Positions 25,377 to 36,830 of a DNA stretch of 64,000 nt are shown here, piece by piece; within the stretch, counting starts at the first letter, position 1, and each line of letters opens with the position of its first letter. Below the pieces are notes generated by a model. That model saw only the letters and a program-made list of their open reading frames with translations, was not told where the DNA came from and did not search any database. This DNA comes from Chrysoperla carnea (taxonomy: Eukaryota; Arthropoda; Insecta; Neuroptera; Chrysopidae): positions 16,712,640 to 16,776,639 of the forward strand of contig NC_058342.1 of assembly GCF_905475395.1 (NCBI RefSeq), read 5' to 3'. Position numbers and translations under genes: made by a program.

Positions 25377-25840
25377 AATGAAAAAATTGATTTTTTCAAT
25401 ACTAACTGACCAGTGCGAAACTTCCGCACCCCAATTATGCAGGCTACCTCCAAGTAAAGACAATTTTTACATCCAAAATTGGGAGACGTAATTTAATTTT
25501 GAAACAAATCTCTTTCCATATTGAATCCTGTAACGGCATATTGGGCTATTGACTTAATTTATCTTATTTTAGCTAATGGGTCATTCATAAATTACGACAC
25601 ACATATTTTGCGATTATTAAACACCCAGTCCCTTTATGCCCTCTCCCCTCGTTGGTGTGACGTCACATATTTTATAATTTAATAGAAATAGTTAAAATAA
25701 AACAGCACGATAAACGATTGATTACGTTAATAAGAGATTCAAATTAATAAGAGATTCAAACTTTCGTTCAAAAAAATTTATAGTACGGGAGAATTTAGAA
25801 ATGGATTAAGTATAATAAAAATTTGGTTTTTATGGGTTAG

Positions 25841-25942
25841 ATTATAGGCCCAAATGGAAGTGGAAAAAGTCACGTGATTCATTCAATGTCAATGTTGTTT
25901 GTGTTTGGTTATCATGAAAGTGGTTATGTTTTCAAAATTATT
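25841..25942 (+). pseudogene. SMC4 (condensin) Walker A exon relic
   Basis: The plus frame reads IIGPNGSGKSHVIHSMSMLF, then VFGYHESGYVF, before a stop at 25943. The SMC4 ATP-binding segment in animals has the form IIGPNGSGKSNVIDSMLFVFGYRA, in two overlapping parts (recalled family knowledge). The relic keeps the Walker A GPNGSGKS but has N-to-H and D-to-H changes and an extra Ser-Met before LFVFGY. It follows a ttag resembling a splice acceptor. No other SMC4 exon is seen within many kilobases, so this is a stray, probably dead, exon copy. Acquisition with a transposon is possible. Confidence 0.72.
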
Positions 25943-26009
25943 TAAACAAAGTGATCCGGGCCCCCAGTTAAGCACACGGTCTATAATAAGTACCCTGTCA
26001 AAAGATGGA

Positions 26010-26190
26010 AAGACACTTGTTTAAAATGTAACTTAAGAAATTAACACCAGATGATGACATTTGTTTAAAATGTAATTTAAGTAATTGACGCCAGATAGTA
26101 ACACTTGTTTAAAATATAAGCATTAAAATATAATTTATGAAATTAACGCCAGATGTCAACACTTTGTTAAAATTCTATATTATTTCTGTT
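26010..26190. repeat. short diverged tandem repeat, about 45-58 bp
   Basis: Units beginning cacttgtttaaaatgtaa and containing attaacgccagatg occur near 26011, 26056, 26101 and (partial) 26160. It lies just upstream of the 256-bp array. Confidence 0.6.
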
Positions 26191-26440
26191 TTTTTCCTAA
26201 GCGGTAAATTCTTAGACAGTAAGTCTAGTTTTGGCCAATAACTAGCATGATAAGCTTTAAAATGAAGTGTAAATGATGTAATTTGATAAAAGGAAGGGGT
26301 TGAGTAATAATATTTAATTTTTTTACAGAAAATGGATTCTTAAGAAAACTTCAGAAAACAAGAATAAATCTACATGATTTATCTTACAATGATAAATTAA
26401 AAGCATAAAAAAATTATCAAGTATTGAAAAAATTATATAT

Positions 26441-27390
26441 ATGGGTTACCCGTTATGGAGTAGAGTGAGCTTGAAAACCTAGGTCACGTTGTTTGCGTAT
26501 GGTGTGCGCCTATGCACACCCAACATTTTTCATCGAATATTGTCACCTCATCAACTCATCGAATATATAACTCATTTGGGTTTTAATACAGTTAGTTTAT
26601 CGAGCGAACTTAAAAAAGATTTGAAAACATGCTAAATTTAAAGGCATTCTTTCACTACTATCTGATTCATTTATATAACTTTCAAAGAGTTCATCTATGG
26701 GTTACTCGTTATGGAGTAGAGTGAGCTTGAAAAGCTAGGTCACGTTGTCTGCGTAAGATGTGCGCCTATGCACATCCAACATTTTTCATCGAATATCGTC
26801 GCCTCATCAACTCATCGAATATATAACTCATTTGGGTTTTAATACAGTTAGTTTATCGACCGAACTTAAATAAGATTTGAAAACATGCTAAATGTAAAGG
26901 CGTTCTTCTGCCACTATCTGGTTCATTTATATAACTTTCAAAGTAATAATCTATGGGTTACCCGTTACGGACTAGAGTGGCCTTGAAAAGCTAGGTTACG
27001 TTGCCTGCGTAAGATGTGTGCCAATGCACATCCAACATTTTTCATCGAATATAGTCGCCTCATCAACTCATCGAATATATAACTCATTTGGGTTTTAATA
27101 CAGTTAGTTTATCGACCGAACTTAAATAAGATTTGAAAACATGCTAAATGTAAAGGCGTTCTTCTGCCACTATCTGGTTCATTTATATAACTTTCAAAGT
27201 AATAATCTATGGGTTACCCGTAACGGACTAGAGTGGCCTTGAAAAGCTAGGTTACGTTGTCTCCGTAAGATGTGTGCCTGTGCACATCCAACATTTTTCA
27301 CTTTTTCATCGAATATCGTCGCCTAATCAACTCATCAAATATATAACTCATTTAGGTTTGAATACATTTTTATCGACCGAACTTAAAAGA
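26441..27390. repeat. 256-bp tandem array, about 3.7 copies
   Basis: Units begin atgggttacccgttatgga at 26441 and similarly at 26697, 26953 and 27209, an exact 256-bp spacing. Each contains cctatgcacatccaacattt, tcatcaactcatcgaatata and tttatcgaccgaacttaaat. The last unit is cut near 27390. Copies 2 to 4 are closer to each other than to copy 1. This is the pattern of a small satellite or minisatellite locus. No open frame is conserved across the units. Confidence 0.93.
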
Positions 27391-27544
27391 GATACCCTGT
27401 ATACAAGTCATATGTATTATATATTTACATCCACAGTTTCGCTTAAATACATAGGTTTTCTAATGGCGTTTCTTCAGTGTTCTATTTTATTTAAAAATTA
27501 TGAATTTTTCCATACAATCCCAGTTTTCGGAATAACCCTAACCT

Positions 27545-27578
27545 TATCGAGTCCCAATTATCGAGATTACTGTATATA
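27545..27578. mobile_element. lone pogo-like transposon end
   Basis: cccaattatcgagattactg followed by TA looks like one terminal repeat of a Tigger/pogo-type element (compare 16198-16222). A matching partner end was not found. Confidence 0.4.
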
Positions 27579-27579
27579 A

Positions 27580-28689
27580 TATTTTAAGGATTTACCGCTC
27601 TACATTTCTGCTTCTCCGCTATAAAATCACAGATTATAAGTTTATTTTAAGTTAAAAATTATAATCTGTGTATAAATCTCCATTCAAACTTCAGAAACAT
27701 AGTCTTCGATCAAAAAAATTGACTGAATACAATTGGGAACATGTCATAAATTTTATTAAAAGCTTTCGACATTTCATACAAATTGGAGGAAAACAGGCAG
27801 CTCTGAGTTTCGTTTCTCCCTTTAAAAAAAACACATTATAAATTGAAATGACATCACGTTTGATAAAAAAGTTTCAAATGAGTTTTAGGTAGTGCGAGCA
27901 CCAAGGCAATTTTAGATTTAGGTTTATACCTCATTTTCAACTTTGATGATGATGAATTTTGTTATAGCTTCATGAATGTCCAACTTATTGCTTGTCAGTC
28001 CGAAAAAATAAACTCTACACCTGCACTTATGACGTACAAAAAGGCCTAGTAGCAATTTAATATAAGGTTCCATATAAAATTTTGCAGTTCCTTTGCATGG
28101 TATGCTCCTGCCGTATATATTACGATAGGCAGAAGTCAAGGGGGTTTCCGATTACTTCATATAGTTATTATTCATAGAGTTGCCACATCGGAGTTCCGGG
28201 AAGTCGAGAGATAAGCCTGAAAGTCGAGATATAGTGAAATTTATCGAATTATATCACCGAATCATAATACAATATTTTTGGTGTTTTGTATGCCCAATTT
28301 TTCCATAATGCTAAGATCTATCGTATTTAATTAGTTTATTACTTGTTCAATGGTTTTAAAACAAGTGTATATTTCAAAAAAAAAAAAAGAGGTGAAGTGT
28401 TAAAATCTGGTTACCATGTAGAGATCATGCAGATTTTCATTTTTTTATGAAATATAGTATATATACCCGTTGTGCACAAAAAAAATGAACTAATATATCT
28501 ACAAAAACACGATTTCGATAGGTGTGTGAAGGCATTTTACAATATTACCAACTAATAACTTCCTATGCAAATATATTTTTTCTATGAATTCTCTACAAAA
28601 AATTCTTTTTTTTTTTTTGCCCAGCAAATATATCTTTTACTTCCATGTATAGTAATAAAACACATTTATAACAATTGAAAAAAATCTAT
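27580..28689. other. TACO1 3' flank, nothing recognised
   Basis: AT-rich. A 71-codon minus open frame at 27924-28139 has no recognisable features. The TACO1 3' UTR must lie at the right end of this stretch; no clear AATAAA was found near the stop. Confidence 0.4.
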
Positions 28690-30767
28690 TTAAACAGTTT
28701 GGACATTATCATACACATTAATAACTTCCGTAATACTTTCTAATTTTTCACATAATTTTTCGTACGTCGATAAATCTTCGTCATTAATTTGTACAAATTG
28801 TTTTGCAAAATATTCTGCGGATTTTGATGTACATACATAGTCAAAATCACTTTCTAATGAACCCGCCACTGCATTTATTTGATTTGGATCACAAATAAAT
28901 CGTATAAGTTTTGTTTTCTCATCAATTTGGATAATCTCAACATCTTCAGCCCCTGATATAATTGCATGTTCTATACAAGTTCCATGGATTTCTTCGTCTG
29001 ATTTATTCTCTAGGCTTGATTGCAATTCGCAATCTACAATACCCTAAAAAATAAAGTATAAAATATTACAACTTCTAAAAACAGACTGTTTTATGATTTC
29101 AAATATATTACATACAGTAAACTGGCAAAAAAAAATGAAAATCGAACTTATTAGACGCTATAAGTAGTTTAGAAAACAATCGAGGAAGTAAGGCATTTGA
29201 CCCAGAAATTGAATCCGCGCCAGTAGAGTTTTATGGAAGCTGGTGGAAAATGTTTGTCTAACGCCCATAAACCTGGGAAGAATCGTTAATAAAAAAATTT
29301 CAAATACAATAGTTTTTTTTTTAAATGTTAAATAAAAATAAGGGTACTTCTTTTCCACTTTATGGGCGTAAATCGAAGATCAAATGAATGAGATTTTATT
29401 GACTACACTCAGACAAATATGTTCCATTGTCTACCATAAAAATCTATTGTCGCGGAGTCACACTGTTTTTTCGGTTTTATTTCCGCGATTAAAATACCTT
29501 CTGAAATCTTATTAAAAGACATTTTCGAAAGTATTAGTTCAATCGTAAAATGAATAATAATAAATGATTTTATGTATTTTGGATTCGATTGAGATAAAAG
29601 TGATTGCAAACAGTAAATTCGATCCAAAGATAATCGAAAACTATCAGCCAAATTGTCATTTTTTATGCACATCAAGTTAGCTAAGCTCCTGCCACGCCTC
29701 CATAGAATGAATTTTGGGTTTTCGTAGAAGAATGGGAATAGAATAAGAATTTGCCGCTAATTAGTTGTAAAGGAATTACTTCCAAAATCCATTTATTTTT
29801 TTTTTGGTGCTTTACTGACTTTATATCAAGTCAGCAAAGCACGCCTCCATAAAATGACTCTAGGGTGTTCGTAGAAGAGTTAGCAAAACATCCAAAAAAC
29901 AACAACAAAAAACGAAAAATTCAACATTTCCACGACTAATTAGCGGCAAATTATCCAACTAATCTCGAATCGATTTGTGAAAGGTGCTTAGGTACTCCAC
30001 AATTGTAAAAAGCTCATAAACCACTGTCTATGTACTCCAGGTATGTTAAAATTTTACCTTATATTCAAATATATGTTTCGCTCCACTATCTGCATATTTG
30101 GTGTTTAATTTTTTTAGAAATGTCGCTAACATTTGCTTACATTTTGTTAGATTATCCGTAAATAATTCGACTAATATTATACAACCACCCGGTCCTCTAA
30201 AAATTACACCCACAAATTAAAAATAAATTTTTTTAAAGATCCAAATTTCTGGAATTATCTGAAATGTACGGCGCTACATTCGGAAATCGTCGAAATCAAA
30301 ATAAAATCAAGATACCAAAGTTTGAATAGTGGTAAATGAAGTTACATTTCGATGACTTCCAAACGAGTATATCATCTGATTATGGTACCGCATAAACCGC
30401 GAATATCTCAATTTTTTCAAAATTATTGAAATTTTGCTTACCTTAATTCTAATAAATGTTTTTTTGCTTCATTCTTATTAATTTGACTAGTTTTTAAGAC
30501 ATTTTGTATAGATGCCACAGGCATATTTAATCGTTTCGCCTGTTCGATAGCTTGTGCTAATTTTGTATTTGAATCTGGATTTGTTGATTTACCTTCTTGT
30601 ATTGCCACTTTAATTAGCCGGGACATTCGTGTGAAATTTTGTGCTTTTTGAGCATCTTTTAAACCTTTGATATGCTTGATATTTGCCCATTTTGAGTGAC
30701 CAGCAAATCGCTTACCTACATAATTTTGTAAACCATTTATTTGCGTTAATTTTATAAATCTAAACAT
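28690..30767 (-). CDS. Taco1: TACO1, mitochondrial translational activator of cytochrome c oxidase I
   Basis: YebC/PmpR-family protein that in animals supports mitochondrial translation of COX1. Three coding exons, 30767-30442, 30196-30058 and 29043-28690, with GT-AG introns and matching phases, give 272 residues, close to the family size. Residues 1-22 lack acidic residues and are rich in K/R, as in a mitochondrial presequence. From residue 23 the YebC hallmark AGHSKWANIKHIKGLKDAQK appears. Domain 2 follows with NMPVASIQNVL and RGPGGCIILVELFTDN, then SGAKHIFEYK, GAEDVEII and the C-terminal NVYDNVQTV stop. The start ATG at 30767 is followed by the presequence and no better ATG exists upstream. 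It is divergent from the SERF gene. Product and exon borders are strongly supported; the role is from homologues. Confidence 0.95.
29149..29520. pseudogene. inverted pair of related C-terminal coding relics in TACO1 intron 2
   Basis: Plus strand 29149-29262 reads LLDAISSLENNRGSKAFD, then IESAPVEFYGSWWKMFV and stop. Minus strand, ending at 29409, reads ISEGILIAEIKPKK, then DSATIDFYGRQWNIFV and stop. The shared ending (V/I)(E/D)FYGxxWxxFV-stop shows both come from the same unknown protein, now diverged and inverted. An acgcccataaa/tttatgggcgt inverted repeat (about 29260 and 29361) lies between. The parent, probably a transposon gene, is not recognised. Confidence 0.45.
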
Positions 30768-32308
30768 TCTTGGTTAATTCAATTTAAACAAATTAAATAA
30801 GTTTTGTTTAAATTAAACTATCATATTTTTTAGGTTAGGTTTGACAATTTTTTATGTAACTATGTTTTACGACGCATGGTCTTAAAACTGTTGCTAATCA
30901 AGCTAAACAATATTTTACTATGATCAATAAAAAAAAAAGAAGATTTTCTTGAAAAGTTTTATTGAAAAATTTTATCAAGATTTTTTTTAAATTTTCGCGG
31001 GTTATTAACGTATTGGCCTAAACAGGTGTGGATTTAGGATTAAATATTTGGAGGAGCGTCTATCTAAAATGGGCTCATTGGCCTTTAAAATATACAGAGT
31101 TATAATAAGAATAATATTCTTGAAGTATAGTTTTTTAAATTAAAAATCCAACTAGTTTCTTTACGATTATGTTTTCAGTCGTTAGACTCGTATGCCGAAT
31201 ACTCAAAATTTATCTGGTCGTATTTAAAAAAATATATTATGCAGTCGTTTTAAGAAAGTATTTTTTTTTTAATTTCAAGAAATATTATGGTATATACCAA
31301 TTTTGATGAAATTTATCGTGTTAAGTAATTTGGACCTGAAAATCACAAAAAACTAGATTATTCCAAGATGGAATGAATAACTTTTGAGACATATCACCAT
31401 TACGATTTTAGACGTTGTATTCGATTGTCAAAGTCATATTTTAGAAAATATTCATTCAATTGTTAAGTGAATGCGATTTTCGTATTTTTTAGGTCAAAAT
31501 TACCTTGAAAAGAAACTTTTATTAAAATCCGTGATAAATAAATTTCGAGAGTTTATTGCCACATTTGCTACCAGCCTCGGATATCCGTGCCTATAATTTG
31601 TATACTTATTATATAATATATCCGGGCCTATAATTTTATATAATTGAATATACAGTTAGAGTCTCGGATACATAATTTTCTCTCGCATGGTCTCACCCTG
31701 GGTTTGCGTTCACCGTGTGTGAAATTACAGACACGGATATCTGTGGCTGCTGGCAATAGCAGCACTCAAATAAATTTTGGCGATTGCGAAGGAGGTAGGT
31801 ATAACTTGCAAAAATTCTCTAAAAACATTTGTTTGTCGACTGCCATGAAACTTATGATAATAATAGGTTTTTCAGACAAAAAATTGTTTTTTAAGAGCGA
31901 ATATTTTTTTATATATTACTCATCCGATTACGTTTTCAGACATAATGCTCGATTCTCGCAGTTAAAGTGGTCGTATTTCGGAATCTATTCGTTCAATCAC
32001 CAAATAAATTCGATTTTTCAAATGTTCAATAAATAAAATAAAATTCGAAGCTATTCCTAATTATTTTTAAAAAGTGAGGACGCTACTACGTAGAAACCGT
32101 TTAAGGTGCACTGGTATGCGTACATTTTTGACGCATACTCCGCGAGTCATTTTACATTATTCAGAATAAAACCTAATGCCAGATTAGTATATAAAAAGTT
32201 GTAAGATATTATCCAGAAAGAGGTGGTGACGATTATTCAGTATAAATTTTTGAAAATTTATAGAATTTGTACTTAATAGTCGGAGATTGAGGCATACATT
32301 TTAGAAAA
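30768..32308. promoter_or_regulatory. shared upstream region of TACO1 and SERF
   Basis: About 1.5 kb separates the two divergent start codons. It must hold both promoters and 5' UTRs, but no specific core motif can be assigned. A transposon-like inverted repeat sits in the middle (31565-31756). Confidence 0.45.
31565..31756. mobile_element. inverted-repeat element between TACO1 and SERF
   Basis: The left end ttgctaccagcctcggatat (then ccgtg) pairs imperfectly with the right end (cacggatatctgtggctgct, then ggcaa). The interior repeats 'tccg.gcctataatttt'. A 130-codon open frame over this interval is not protein-like. Confidence 0.5.
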
Positions 32309-35055
32309 ATGACAAGTAAGTACTTTAATTGATAATTTTCTTAGAAAATTTCTATTTAAAAAAAATTTTTTGCAACGTTTTGCAATGGAACATTCTAGAA
32401 AAGCGTTAACCTAAATTTATTTTTGTTATCTTTGCAGTAATTATCTTAAAAATATACTTTTCTTATGACATATGAATTTTTCAGGGGGTAATCAACGCGA
32501 TTTAGCACGTCTCAAGAACCAAAAGAAACAACAGGAATTGGCTAAGGCTAATAAAAAGGATAAGGATGGATTAACGGTGGAGCAACGTAAATTTAGGTAC
32601 GTTTACTTCATTCTTTGTTTAAAATTAAGTTCAAAATTTTTATTATAATTCCTAAATATAATTTTTTTATCCTGAAAATATAAATGATTGTGAATCTCAA
32701 TGTATTGTCAAATCAAGTGAAATAATCAATTTGAAATTTTCTGAATGCTCACTTCTCAATAAAGATTTAAATTTTGAAATGTGAAAAAGTGAAAATTTTG
32801 AAAAAGATTCTTCCGGGAAATATCGGGAGAGAAGTTTAGAATTCCAATTACGATTTTGTTTAGCCTGCGTAATCTTTTAAAGCAGTATTTTTTTTACCGG
32901 TTATAATATTAAAAATTTAAAATTTTCTTGATCTAAACAGCGTGTGATTGTATAGCTACCTTTCTTCTGAAGCCTATATGGAAGAAAATGTAGACAATTT
33001 TTCGGAAAACAATAATAAATGTAATCAGGTTGATTTGATTCCGTTGACAGGACATTACATTTTTCATTAAAAGCAAGATCAACTTAAAGAAAATTTAAAA
33101 AAATCAGTATACTTTTTTCTAATTGACATAAAATTAGACGCAAGGTAGAAGGCGAAGAATTGTTTTGATTAAATCATTCTTTAAATAAGAAAATGAAATT
33201 CCGTTTGAGAGCTACGCTGTCAAAGTCAAAGGTTTCGAACTTATTACTTTTTTTTTTTTTGGTGTAGCTAAATTATATTTAGGATTTTTAAAAATGTTTT
33301 ACCATTTTCCCCTGAATAAGGCTAAAATTATTTGACTTTTGTGGATTCTTAAGATTTTTTGGCTTTTCTAAGACTTAAAAATGTATTTTGATAGTTCTAG
33401 CGATCTAAAAATAATGAGATTCTGTTATGCATTAGAGAATTTTAATCTTGGCCAGAAAAAAGTGGGCAAACTATTCTCAAACCGTAAATATTTTTATAAT
33501 TAACTCTCGGTAGAAAATTAGAGGTATAATAAGTCTGATTTTTACAATTTGACGCTGGTCATAACTCTATTTTTTTCAACCCTAATTTGATGCTCAAAGC
33601 CAGCGTCCAAGCGTCATCGTTAGGTTACATCTTAAGATTCGAAATGTTGTTATTTGAAAATTCAAGACTATTTGTAAAAACGGTTTTGCTCTTTGAGAAT
33701 ACTACCTTTCCCTTCCAATTTGATGTGTATTTCAAAGCTGTATTGATTTTTCTTTCTCGAGATATGCATATTTGCAAGCCGCAATCGTACAATTTCAGTT
33801 AAATCGTATATATGTTAACGTAATATTGTAATTTCCGACAGATTGTAAACTGGTTACAAAAAATCACTACAACTAGTGATAACTCAACGCCTATTAACGA
33901 AAATCGACTCATTCCGTTATGTTTATTTTATCTTGATCGAGTTCATTTCTTTACCCTTAAAATGAGTTTTGGTAAACCTCGAAAAGACCTAATGATAAAG
34001 TTACATGTTTGTAAATATAGTGTGTTTTTAATGGAACAAAAAGTGTCGTATTTTTATTTTTGCGGAATGTATTATGTATTTTGTTCCTCCGAAAATCAGT
34101 ACTGTTTTTCAGCAAAACCACCGAAGCTGTCTTAATGAAATTGGAAAGGACGATAACTCGGAGAAACTTTCTCATTCCAATAGAAATCCGTACACATCTA
34201 GAATCACTTGTGATATTGCAAGGTAGACATGGTCTGAATACAATCGTAGGCGTTCCGAAGATCTTATCTCGTTACAAAGAACAAAAAACAAAGTGTCCTG
34301 CAGCTATTACAGGACACTGGATAGGCGGCAGACACTCTGAACGACTGGGCTTACCAGTGCCTCATGATTATTACAGTAGCTGCCATAAAAGAGGGTGAAA
34401 CGATGTCCAATCTTCTCTGCCACTGTCCAGCTCTTGTCGTGAAGAGCTGGGCTCATTTAACGCAGCCTTTCTGTGATAACTTCTCCGATCGAAAGTCTGT
34501 TGACGTCAAAGCACTCCAGCTGTTCTTAAACAGCTCCAAATGGTTCATGGAATAGTAGCCGGGGAGAGATCAACCCACTTTTCGGTATCACAACTATGGT
34601 CTAGGTATGACTCACCCTAGGACAGCCACTCTAACCTAACCTAACCTTTGCCCCAATCTCGACTTAGATTAAATTTCGAACATTGTTTGTTTTCTGAGGA
34701 CGCATATAGGCCATGCAAAGAAACCGTGGAAGGTGTCTAACGGTCCTTGCAAACATCGAAAACGTGGAAATGCACCCTCGAAGGTGCACCGAGCTTTATA
34801 AACGGAATAAATTTTTTTCTTTCTAAGCGTAAATTTAAAATAAATTACTAAATTATTATTTTTAATTAACAAAATGTCTTTAAAAAACAGTATTTCCAGT
34901 CCTGGAAATCCTAGAAATACCCTTAAACTTTACCCTTCGGGGCACTGTTATTTGTACTTATGTCCTATATTTGTTACAGAGATGCCGAAATGATGCGAGA
35001 AAAACAAAAGAAGAAGGAGCTGGAGGCACAGGCGAAGAAGGAGAAGAATAAATAA
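32309..35055 (+). CDS. SERF-family small basic protein (modifier of amyloid aggregation)
   Basis: Three coding exons, 32309-32315, 32485-32596 and 34980-35055, with GT-AG introns and consistent phases, give a 64-residue protein. The N-terminus MTRGNQRDLARLKNQKK is the SERF signature; the middle EQRKFRDAEMMREKQKKK matches the second conserved block, and the tail is lysine-rich (KKEKNK). SERF proteins (the MOAG-4 group) bind amyloid-forming proteins and nucleic acids and lack a fixed fold. The first exon contributes only seven coding bases (ATG ACA A), so a simple open-frame search misses the gene. Intron 2 (about 2.4 kb) carries a LINE fragment. The ATG context is aaaaATGA. Which SERF paralogue this is cannot be decided. 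Confidence 0.93.
34120..34646 (+). mobile_element. LINE 3' end in SERF intron 2
   Basis: The plus frames read AAITGHWIGGRHSERLGLP, then ETMSNLLCHCPALVVKSW, then VKALQLFLNSSKWFME and stop at about 34555. This is the end of ORF2 in Jockey/I-type LINEs (the CHCPAL motif and SSKWF ending). The 3' tail gacagccactctaacctaac ends in three AACCT-type units (34631-34646). There is one frame change within the coding remnant. Sense orientation with SERF. Confidence 0.8.
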
Positions 35056-35152
35056 TTTTTTTTTTCGACTTTAGTGCCAATACAAAATTTAACAAGTTTA
35101 CAATTATTTTACAACATATTTAATTAAAAAATGGTTAATTAAAAAAATCTTA

Positions 35153-35158
35153 AATAAA
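35153..35158 (+). terminator. candidate polyadenylation signal of SERF
   Basis: AATAAA lies 98 bases after the SERF stop codon, the first canonical hexamer downstream. Confidence 0.55.
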
Positions 35159-35183
35159 TTTAAGTTTAAAAAAAAATCTTTTA

Positions 35184-35275
35184 CAGTGTTTCTCAACTTT
35201 TTTTTAATTTTTGCTTCGTATTAAAATCGCAATCACCGATTGAGACCATTTCATCAAGTATCATATGAAACACTG
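35184..35275. mobile_element. short hAT-like MITE
   Basis: Ends cagtgtttctcaac and (inverse) cagtgtttcatatg resemble hAT terminal repeats. It is 92 bp and lies just beyond the SERF polyadenylation signal. Related lone ends (cagtgtttttcaaa) occur near 5548 and 58439. Confidence 0.5.
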
Positions 35276-36830
35276 TAAATGAAATTTGAAAACAAAAAAG
35301 CATGCTTACCTATTTTACATAATTACGAATACAAAAAATTAGATGAATTCGATGAAAAAAAAGTTTAATTTTAAGTTAATTTAAATACAGGGGTGTCTCA
35401 GTCAGAATTGAGATTTTAGTAGCGAAAAAAAAAAACGATATTTTTTCGCTAAGAATATTTCGTAGTATATCTTGATCTGATTTCAAAATTTTAAGAAGAG
35501 ATTAATCAATACTTCATCTTGGGAAATTTGCAAGAAGAAAAGAAATATTTCGGGATTATCACGGTCAACAAAACAAAGCTTTTCTTTGGCAATTTTCACC
35601 TATATCAATTGTGTTTTCGATTTTGATAAAAATGGTTTTAAAAGCAAAAGGCAGACCTGAATTGTTATTTAAGATGTTTGATCTACAAGAAATGGAACTC
35701 AGCTCATCTAAAATGACTTTAATCGATAGAATGAGGGGGTCCTATATCATATTCTAAGTAGTCATTTGATCGACAAGATTTCTTCGACGCGTATCTACTC
35801 TAAGAATTTTATTATTATATCGGTGGATTTTCGCAATAATTCAGTGATCATTTTAAGCTATATTGAATAGTAATATGACCAAAGGCAGTTGCTCGAATTC
35901 GAAAAATGAAGAAGAGGTGTCTATCTACATGTATTACATCAGTGTAAACTTTAGGCTTTACTTGTATTTATCAAAATGCGACGTAATAGTAGAATGATCA
36001 TTTTAATGAAAAATTCTTAACAAAAAAGTAAGTTTTCTTTCGCCATTTGAAATTCTGATTCTTCTTGAGACAGCTTCAAATCATCCGACGGACAAAACAA
36101 TTATTTAAGAAAATATTATGAAAAATGAAAACCACAATTATGCCTTAAAAAAATATTAGAAAATTTTTTCAAAATAGCCAATTCTCATAATCGAGTTTTC
36201 TCTGTGTGTTTTCTGTTGTGTTTTATTTTAATAAGGGGACAATCTTTATCCTTGCTTACCTTTTATTTATTTTTGTTTTTGTGAATTTCGTTTTTTTTTT
36301 TTTTTGACAGTCATATCCATTATTTTACACAAACATACAAAATCATTGTCCTAAGTGTTTTTTTTTTACAATTTTTGTATACATTGTACTCTGTGATAGA
36401 CATACAAACTTTTGATTATGTAACAAAAACATATGTTCGAAATAAATTTTTTAATTATTATATAATGTGAATTTTTATTTTTAAATTAAAGCAAAACCAG
36501 TTCCTCTTTTATTTAAAGGTAGGACAAAAATATAAAATGAGAATATTTTTTGTAAAAAGATTTTGTAGAATTTATAAAATTATGATCTTAGGGGAGAGGA
36601 AAGGTAACCAATACGTCCCCTAGTAAAATTTCTTAGCTAATGATGAGTAGAAATGCTTAATTTAAGAGGGTAAAAGTTTTTCTTTATGTTATTTGAGAGT
36701 TTTTGCAAATGACCACCAATAGAGTATCTAAATTGGAAAAAGGTTAGTAATGCACCCCTAAGAATTGCGGTTGCCATTAAAAGTGTTGTTGTTTTAAAAG
36801 AAAGTAATAAGAGTTAGATAAAGAACAAAA
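35276..36830. other. AT-rich intergenic DNA, nothing recognised
   Basis: No coding exon found. Bases 36490-36560 (cctcttttatttaaaggtag, gacaaaaatataaaa) recur near 60690-60740 in a Mef2 intron, so part of this is a dispersed repeat. Confidence 0.4.

Noticed and set aside
26441-27390. CRISPR-like or coding repeat array
   Set aside because: The units are 256 bp without spacers, in eukaryotic DNA, and no open frame is conserved among them.
31644-32036. 130-codon plus-strand open frame between TACO1 and SERF
   Set aside because: It lies largely over an inverted-repeat element and AT-rich DNA. The peptide has no recognisable motif and ends before the SERF start.
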